This document shows, piece after piece, positions 56,001-64,000 of a stretch of 64,000 nucleotides of DNA. The notes under the pieces are model-generated. The model was given only the letters and a program-made list of their open reading frames with translations. It was not told where the DNA came from and did no database searches. The DNA is from Coturnix japonica (lineage: Eukaryota; Chordata; Aves; Galliformes; Phasianidae): positions 50,032,186 to 50,096,185 of the forward strand of contig NC_029516.1 of assembly GCF_001577835.2 (NCBI RefSeq), read 5' to 3'. Numbering within the stretch: the first letter of the stretch is position 1; each line of letters begins with the position of its first letter. The position numbers were made by a program, and so were the translations under genes.

Positions 56001-59000
56001 AGAAAGATACCTAGGTTTAGAAGTTCCTACAGAACAATGTGAGCAACAGCCAAGTGAGAGACACCTAAAACGAATCTGCAAGGAAAACTACCACAAAAGC
56101 TTTGAAGTTCATGCTATACCAACTGAAGGTGGTTTCTTACCATTAAGCACACAAACACATCTTTAGAAGCAGGTAACACTGCAAACAACTAGTTGCAGCA
56201 ACATAAAACCTGTCTATCCTTCCATTCAGTGGATGGCACTGATGCCTGTATTGGGACGATGAGCTCTGGGTTTCTGAGTTTGTGGATCTAACATATAAGC
56301 CATTGTCACCCATGAATGTGTGTTCCTAGTCTTGCTAACAAGGACAGGACCTGCTTTTGGAGTGGCCCCAGCACATCTAGTTTGGGGGCCTGGCATTAAC
56401 CAAGCGGAGGGCGCTAGTGGGATCAGCAGTAACCATGAGCACCACTAATGTGTTTCTTGGAGAAGCCACACTAGTGATACCACACAGATATGAACATTTA
56501 GTCAGCAGCTGTTCATCAGTCAGTCTGTTGTGGATTTTCTTGAAGCTGCTGTTGTTGCTGCTTCTCCATTCTCTTCAGTTCTAACACCAGCAACCTGGGC
56601 TAGATACAGACACACTTGCTGTAATGGGCAAGATGGTTTGCTTGTATCTGTTGCCGCCTCCCTTTTCTCTGCTTCTCTCTCTGTACTTCACTGTAGCCTT
56701 GTCCTTGGTGTAAGAAGCATTCATACTCTGCTTTGCTTGACTTTCAATCTCCTTTCTGGCTAACCATCAAATAATAAAACCTAGAAATTCTAACCAAAAG
56801 CCAGCATTGTTCATTCAAGCATAGCTGTGTTCCCCGTTCCATCTCATTTAACTACATCTGACATTGGCCCTACCTGCATCCCCTCAGAGCAGCTGGTGGC
56901 AGCTGTTTGAGCTAAGCCTACTCCTGCTGTTCTTTGTTTCTGCTTAGGTTGGGCTAAATATAGCCTGCAGTTTGATTGCTGGGGAGGGGATGCCAGGATT
57001 CAAGATTTATATGTGCAGCACGGCTTTCTCTCTAGGCTGCACTCAACCACCTCCTGCAGTGCTTGCCTTGGTAAGATAGCCATCTTGCCCACTTCTGTCT
57101 CCAGTAGTCATTGGCAAAGGCAACAGAAGAGCTTCCTATTGGAGTCCGAGGCATCCTTTGCCTGCTTACTGTGAAGCATGGCAGTGCTTTGATCACTCTG
57201 CAATTCACCACAGAGTCGCTAAACGCACTGACATCTCCCAGACTGCTGACCCTGATTATTTTCAGAAATTCTAAGTTCACCCTTCCCCAAATTGATTCCA
57301 TATTTCTCAGTGTCTGCATTCCCTGCTTACCTCTTGCTTGGCATATACTTTTTCTTTCACTTCCCCTCAGCTGTTACCCTTTCTTCTCTTCTTGCCTGTC
57401 CTAATATCGGTTCCTTGATTCTTGTGTACAAACTCTTCTGCTTTGTACTTTTCAGTTGTCTTTTTGTGCTTACAGCTGTCTTTTCAACCTTGTGTACTGC
57501 TTCTTCCAATCTCTATTTCTTATCTCCAGCTCCTCCACTTCTGTTTACTGATGTTGCCAGTAAACAACAATGGCTCAGGGTACGAGATCCAGATGAGCAG
57601 ACCTGGCAGCAGTGATGTGGCAAAGGACGACCACTCTGAAGAGGTTCCTAGAAGCCATTTTCTAGCCTGATTTTTTCTTTTTTTTTGGATGCTCCCAGCA
57701 TTGACTGCTTCAGAGACTTGTAATACAAGGCCAGCTTCATGCATCTTAAAAGAGTCAAGCGTGTGACTTTACATAGCTAGCCTCAATCATAGGAGTGGGT
57801 ACATCTACCTATTTTGGCTTAACAGAAGAACAATCAAAAGTCTGTATTTCCCAAGCAGACTTCATTTTTCTGCATATGTCTTTATGCCACCCTTGCACCT
57901 TTGTTTTTACAACACTCAAATATATAAGTATACTAGAAATGAACCCTGCTCAGAAGTGGGAGAATGTACAAAGTGCTTTAGGGTTCAGCTGAGCTGTGGT
58001 TGCAGTGCTACCTGCTGTTGACCGGAGTTTTACATGTTGTTAGCACACCCCTGGCAGGGGCTCCTACACTGTGGTGAACAGGAGCATAGGGAAAATAATG
58101 CAAGTCTGCTGGGGGCAGGTGAGCTGCAGCTTTGTCTGGAGCCCTGTCGGTTTGAGAGGAGGTCTGTCACTTACTTCTGTGCTCTTTGTAGCCAGCTCTC
58201 AGTGAGAGGGTCAGCTTCGCATCCATGACAGAGCTACACGTCTGCTCACCACGTCTGAAGGGACAGCTGTTTCAACCAGCGTTTCTGTCCATTTGCTTCA
58301 GATTAAGCCAGCTCCCCTAGTTGCACTGACTCATACCTCTTCCTGGGGTCAGAAAAATAACTGAGAAAGGACATCTGCTTCTATAACCTTTTCATAAAAT
58401 TCTGAATGGGAAAAGTACTTTTTCTGCTTGTTTCCCACCAGGTAGAGCATTCACACTGGTGGAGTCAGTCAGAGGCTGTTAGAGTTTTTAATGGATTTGC
58501 CATGTAGGTGTTTGGAAGTGCCATACGTTACAGCAGTGATGCTGTAGATAACTCATTCTGTGCTTATAGCACGAAAAGATGAATGGCAAGAGAAACATGA
58601 AGCCCTGGGGAAGGAAGTAGTAGATATATTAAACATATGTGTGGCTTTAAAATGCCATAGAAATTGGCTGGAGTCAGAGGCTGCCTTTCCAGAAATGTTA
58701 GACAGTAGTCTGCGCGCAGGAAAGTGAGAGAATATGTTGAAAACATCAAGCCTGGCTTTGAAAGCACAAGAAGCTCTGGGTGTTCACAGGTTGTTTTGCT
58801 GCTGCCATTCAGGGGTCAGCAGAAGGGAAGCTGAAGACAAGCAAAAGCAGAAGCCTGGGGCAGTGAGGCATTATCGTATGGGAACTGTTTAGATAGACAG
58901 CTTGAAAAGTTTTCAGGCTGGGAGGATGCAGTCAGGGAGTGCATGGGATACGCTTTCCCAGGGAGTAAATTTCTTTAGCATTTGAACAGTACTTCAGCTT

Positions 59001-60762
59001 TCCAGCAGGCTGTGGGAACAAGGGCCGGCACTGTGACCCTCCTGCAAAGAATGCCACTATGACTATCCTCAAGTGGCCAATATAGACACTGAGGTGAAGG
59101 AAGAAGGAGCCTGATAGCCTTTAGTCACAAAGGGGATTGAGATTTTGTCCATGCGCGTTGCCAAAGCTTCCTTCTATGGTTCATCCTGTGAGCCAGGACT
59201 GCAGACACCCAGCATGTAACAGCTCCCAGGCAGGCAGCCATTCTGCAGGGCGTGAGCCCTGCTGCATCTCTGTGACCCTTGATGGCTCATCATTAATTAC
59301 TGACAGCATTAAATAAGGCATTGAGAATGTGTATTTTCAAGAGGCGTATTTTAGCAAAATTGGCAATCCTGTTTTTCACTTCTTATCCAGCAAGGATTAC
59401 TTTCATTTTGACCTACAGGACCACAAGCATAACCGACCTTCTCTCTACCCTTCACACAATACTTTATTTGCTATCCAGTTCTAAATATACAACTAGGATA
59501 AAATCTGTCAATGTTGGAAAACCCTACTCAGGAGACCTTCTCCTCTGTTAGAACAGCAAGGCCTACGGCATTTGTCAGCAGCTTATCCCTATGCCTGCCA
59601 TGGGAAACAAAAATCCTGCTCCCCACAGCAGCGGAATCCAGTTATAGAGAGCTGTCGACTGTGATCTTTTCCTGACCCACACAGCTATTGACCCATGCCC
59701 CTGAGGAGCTTTACAAGTGAGAACTTTTGAGTCCTACATTCAGAGCAGAAAAGTGCAAGAAGGAGCATAGAAGCCAAAAAATTAGAGCAGACTATTTATT
59801 TCTTCACTGAAATAGAGCTGCAGAATAAATAAAAATGTATTGGAGAGTCACCACAGAAGAATGTGGTATTAGACCCTTGGGGAGCTGCAGCAGGAAAAAG
59901 AAACAACAAAAACCTTCACACTCTGCAAAAAAGGGGGGCATGAAGTATCACCTGCCAAAACAAACACTTTGTATTAACCAAACTCAGTGGCAGAATCAGT
60001 GACGCCAAGCACTACTGCTTAACCCAACTGGATGCTTGAGGTTACATACACTGGAATTAGTTCTGCTCCAAGCTGAATTCCAACATGAAATAATTTAACA
60101 GTGATTCACAGCCTGAGCGTGTCCCACAAGTCTGTATCTCCTAGATCAATTTCCAGGCCAAATTTTAGCAAATTTATCATCAATTAAGAAAAGTTTGCCT
60201 TATCTAAAGAGAGCATGTCGGGTCACAAAAGATTATCAAAGAGCAGTAGAGAAGAACGTCAGCATCCTTGTTTATATATATATCTGTTTAGAGAGATGTC
60301 CTTCAAGGCCTTGTGGTCTTCCACTTGTTCTGGCAGTGGATGCCTGCTTACCCCAGCTAAGGATCCACACAAGTTTGTTCACAAAGCAGGAAGTGTGAAG
60401 GGGGGCACCAACTTCTTTGCTTTGCTGTGCCCCCACAAGCACCTTTCCCCCTTTTGCCACAAAAGTTGCTGGGGAAGTGGCCTTGTTTCCTGTTTGTAGT
60501 CAGCAAATTCACTAAAATGGATTGAGAGCAATTCCTATTTGTATCTTGGCAAGTGTGCCCCACATCCATTCCTGCCATTCAGTTATTTAGGTTCACATTG
60601 CTGATTAAATGACAAGAACTGGGAAAATGGCAATTTTCCTACATGGATGCATAACCCTAAGAGCAGGAAACCCGCTTCTGAAAAGCCGTAGGCAGAAAAG
60701 TTTGAGACAAGAGGACAGTTTTATCCAGAGCACATCTTACTGGATTTCAGTTGACAGATATT

Positions 60763-60930
60763 CACATATTACAGAATGTCTTGGGTTGGAAAGACCACCC
60801 AGTTTCAATCCCACTGCTGTGGGCAGGGTTGCCACCCAGCAGCTCAGGCTACCCAGAGCCCCATCCAGCCTGGTCCTGAGTGCCTCCAGGGATGAGGCAC
60901 CCACGGCTTCTCTGGGTAATGCAGTCATGT
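60763..60930 (-). repeat. CR1 LINE 3' end, inverted
   Basis: Starts TTACAGAATGTCTTGGGTTG, then GGGCAGGGTTGCCACCCAGC and CCTCCAGGGATGAGGCACCC. Confidence 0.88.
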
Positions 60931-63900
60931 CCTGTTAATGACTAAAGAAATGGCTGTGAATAATCCAATCAGAGGCCAGTGAGTTGAAGTTGGACACAGA
61001 AGGAAAATAACTGAAATTGAACAGAAGGAAATCCAAGCTTTTCAGATAAGATATGGAAAACATAAATCAAAATTGCCCCATGGAAATCTCAAATATGTGC
61101 ATCTCATGCAAGAAGCTTCCTTCATTAGTGTTCAGTTTAATTAAATCAGTCTCTTTCACCATCCTCTACCATGCATTCTTGATAATCACTTTGCTAAGCA
61201 CGAAAATTATTATTTTAAACATACTTAGTATAACTGTTTTCTTTACAAGCTTTCTACTTATGATCTAACATGAGACTTCTGGGCTTTGACTCAGCAGCAC
61301 CGAGGTGGAAAGGAGTTCATGTAGTGCTCAGGCCATGGAAAATGCAGAATGAACCTAGAAGTTTCTTAAGTTTCAGCACCTTGCAGGTAGGAAGTATCAT
61401 AGTTTACCTGTGGGAAGTCTCTAGAGCCAGCTGAGCAAAGATTCGGTACCATAAAGACTATTCAGAATATTCAGTATCACAAAGACTATATGTATTCAGG
61501 CGCTGTATCTCATATCTCACCTCATATTAGGTTGTTTGCGAATTGTCACTTTCTGTTCATTACCATTAGTGCTTAGCAAAGGTTAAAATGCTTTTGTGTT
61601 TTATGGATAACAAGACACAGAACACTGAAGACAGTCTTCACAGTTTCAAGCATGGGCAGGCTGACATAATCGTGTTTTAAAAGTAATAAGTCATTATGCA
61701 ATTCCAGGATTGCTCTGTTTACTTTAATAGTTGACTTTAAGGAGGTAGAGTTATGTATTTCTGTGACATTCTAAAGACTTATTTCATGTGGCACTTCAGA
61801 ATAGTTTGATCCTGCTGATTGCAAAAGTACTTTCAGATCCTAAATTGTTCTGCTCAGAAAAGAGGGGTTTCCAAGGCCATGGTGAACTCAGGAAGCTCAG
61901 GGCATCAACAGTGTGCTAACTCAGCAGTAGTTTAGCACATGAGTCTCTACCATAATAGAGACCTACACAGCTTCTGAGTTGCCCTAGAGATGACCCTGAA
62001 GAAGTCTCCCATGCATTTGGGGATAAAAATAATGCAGTGGGGTTTGGTAAGTTTTTTTGCTTGTTTGCTGTGGTGTTGGATGTTTTGTTGTTGTTAGTTG
62101 TTTATTTGTTTTCTTTATTTTAAGGCTAATACATCAGTTTTTCTCTGCCTTCAGACAAATTCAAGCCTCATTTCCTACTGGGCTCTGAGTCCCTGACCAG
62201 CAAGGCCAGTGGTGGTGCTTGACCCAAGAGATCCAGGTTTAATTCCTGCAATCAGACTGCTTACACTGCTGGCCTCCAGCTTTGTTATTTAAAGAGCTGG
62301 AAGAAGTGCATGGCATTGCTGGGTCACTATGCTAGGGAGGACTACTTCTTGTACAGTAACTGTTTTATCTTTAGTTTATCCCTATACCTCTCACATAAAG
62401 GATAACCATTGCTATTAAGCTTCATCAGTTAGGGCATCTTTTTGGCACAGGATAGGAGATTGTGATGAAGGCAATGTTATTAAATGCCTTCATATACTCA
62501 TCACTCAAGGATTTTGGTGATGTACTTGTACATGTTCAAATAATCTCAACCTCAGCACAATGTCCTAACTGCTAATTCTAAAAAAATAAATGAAAATAAA
62601 CCCTATCATCCTGAAGATTTATGGCACACAGAAGTAGTAAAATAACAGCCAGTGTTATTTATCCACTTACTGTAGAAGAACGTCAGCCAGCTGTATCTCC
62701 AGAAGCCAAGTCATATCACTCTCTCAGCTTGTGCACTTGAAAGAACTCTGTTGCCTAAATATTGTCTCACAGGTAGTGTGTACTTGCTACAACAGCTCAG
62801 TATTAAATGACCCGGAGAAACTCTGGATGTCACAAACAAGAGATACGTATATGATGTTTCTCTACTCTTGGAAAGTCATTGCAGTGCTCCCTTGCAACAG
62901 AACTCATCCAATTTTAGGTAAGTCACGAACCTCTCAGGATTCTGTTCCCCAGTGGCAAGCATTTTATGTCCTTCGTTGCAAGGGTGTCAGTGAATGAGTG
63001 CATAACTCTTACTGAATTGAAAATTATTGTTTTGTTGATTATATTCTTTTTTTTCCTTGTGCTTAATTACATTTTTTCCTCCACTTTTCCCCTTGAGCTA
63101 AATCTCACTTCTGTAGATCACGCTCCTCCCCTCTGGACCGCTATTCTGAGTAGAGTTTGCATTCTATTTATCTCATTATTCCTATATGCGATTTAGACAC
63201 ATGGAGGCCTGTCTTCATTTTATAAAGCAAATGGTTTTCATAGTACAGTTCTGAAATCTTTTTATGGTATTAAGGAAAAGCAAAATTTAAATTACTTATG
63301 TTAAATAAATATGCGTAACTTCATGGCACTAAGGTGAAAACATTAGCTGAGTCAATGTTTGGATTGTGCTACCAGGGTGTTGATGAGAAATAGTGAATTT
63401 CCTGCATTTGGACTCATTAAAGTCAATAGCATAATTTGTGCAGGAGTGGCTTATTTGCAAATATAGAGATTAACAGGAGTAGGTGGAATAGCGGAATACA
63501 GATACAATCTCTTCTGTAAATTCACATTCAGATTCATGAACAAAGATACAGAGCTTTCTGCTGACTCATGCCTACATGAGTACTTTTACCTCTGGCTGGG
63601 GTGGAAGATTTGAAAGCACAGTGAAGAAGACACTAAGGACTGGCACAGAGGAGATCCTGCACACAGGAAGGACATGGGAACTTAAATGCAGAAGGTTTTG
63701 AAGGAAATTATGGGAAATTAAGGGCTTAAATTAATTCAAGATGCCACAAAATGTTGGATTAAATCTTGTACAGCGCCTTGAACAAGTGCTGTGTCCCTCA
63801 GACAGCGGGAGGCTGATAAGCAGGTAACACGTTGTTTCAGACATTCTGAACTGCTGTTTGTTGGTTCTACTGCTCCTGCACTGTTTTCTTCTCCTTCAAA

Positions 63901-64000
63901 CAAATAATCTGCTAGGAAGGTCTCTGTTTAGAGGCGGTCCTCCAGAGTCAGAAACAGCTCTGGGAGAATTGAAAAATGGAGGTTTCAAAGCTCCATTTAC

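Larger units (their letters stand above)
51206..64000 (+). other. RERG intron (start), no other gene seen
   Basis: Contains two CR1 fragments and simple repeats, including poly(T) at about 53269-53290. None of the short frames (for example 57292-57615 or 56530-56763) has recognisable domains or good splice context. No RNA gene was identified. Confidence 0.6.

Overview
The window is nuclear DNA from a galliform bird, almost certainly chicken or a close relative. The evidence is spliced vertebrate genes whose proteins read as GLT8D2, TDG, UQCC6, HSP90B1 and RERG, avian CR1 LINE 3' ends, a mariner-type TIR element and avian-type endogenous retrovirus fragments. All functional calls rest on reading and translating the sequence by eye; no search was run.

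Layout. 1-2736: last three coding exons of GLT8D2 (+). 5216-12086: complete ten-exon TDG (-), convergent with GLT8D2. 12327-12887: complete two-exon UQCC6/C12orf73 (+), sharing a short CpG-rich divergent promoter with TDG. 17396-26501: complete eighteen-exon HSP90B1 (-), encoding the ER chaperone GRP94 and ending in KDEL. Its promoter (26.5-26.9 kb) holds two perfect ER-stress response elements. The same CpG island continues outward with an RFX X-box and a ZNF143-type site, suggesting an unannotated transcript leaving HSP90B1 toward higher coordinates. 29.5-32.9 kb: a recently duplicated gene-like unit (-) with conserved splice signals and an unfamiliar repeat motif, broken up by retroviral fossils (an LTR with polypurine tract, and integrase fragments). 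33.1-35.1 kb: a C-rich satellite-like array ending at a 100-N assembly gap. 35.2-49.6 kb: gene-poor DNA with CR1 pieces, a long CCTT tract and an A/C-only tract. 49.6-50.1 kb: CpG island, the likely RERG promoter. 51145-51205: first RERG coding exon (+). The rest to 64 kb is the start of a large RERG intron.

The first four genes are a conserved vertebrate block (human 12q23.3: HSP90B1, C12orf73, TDG, GLT8D2). RERG lies on human 12p12.3, so the repeat-rich 27-35 kb stretch lies between segments that are far apart in human and may mark a rearrangement breakpoint. The genes do not form one pathway: HSP90B1 is ER protein folding, TDG is base excision repair and demethylation, UQCC6 is complex III assembly, GLT8D2 is a putative glycosyltransferase and RERG is a small GTPase.
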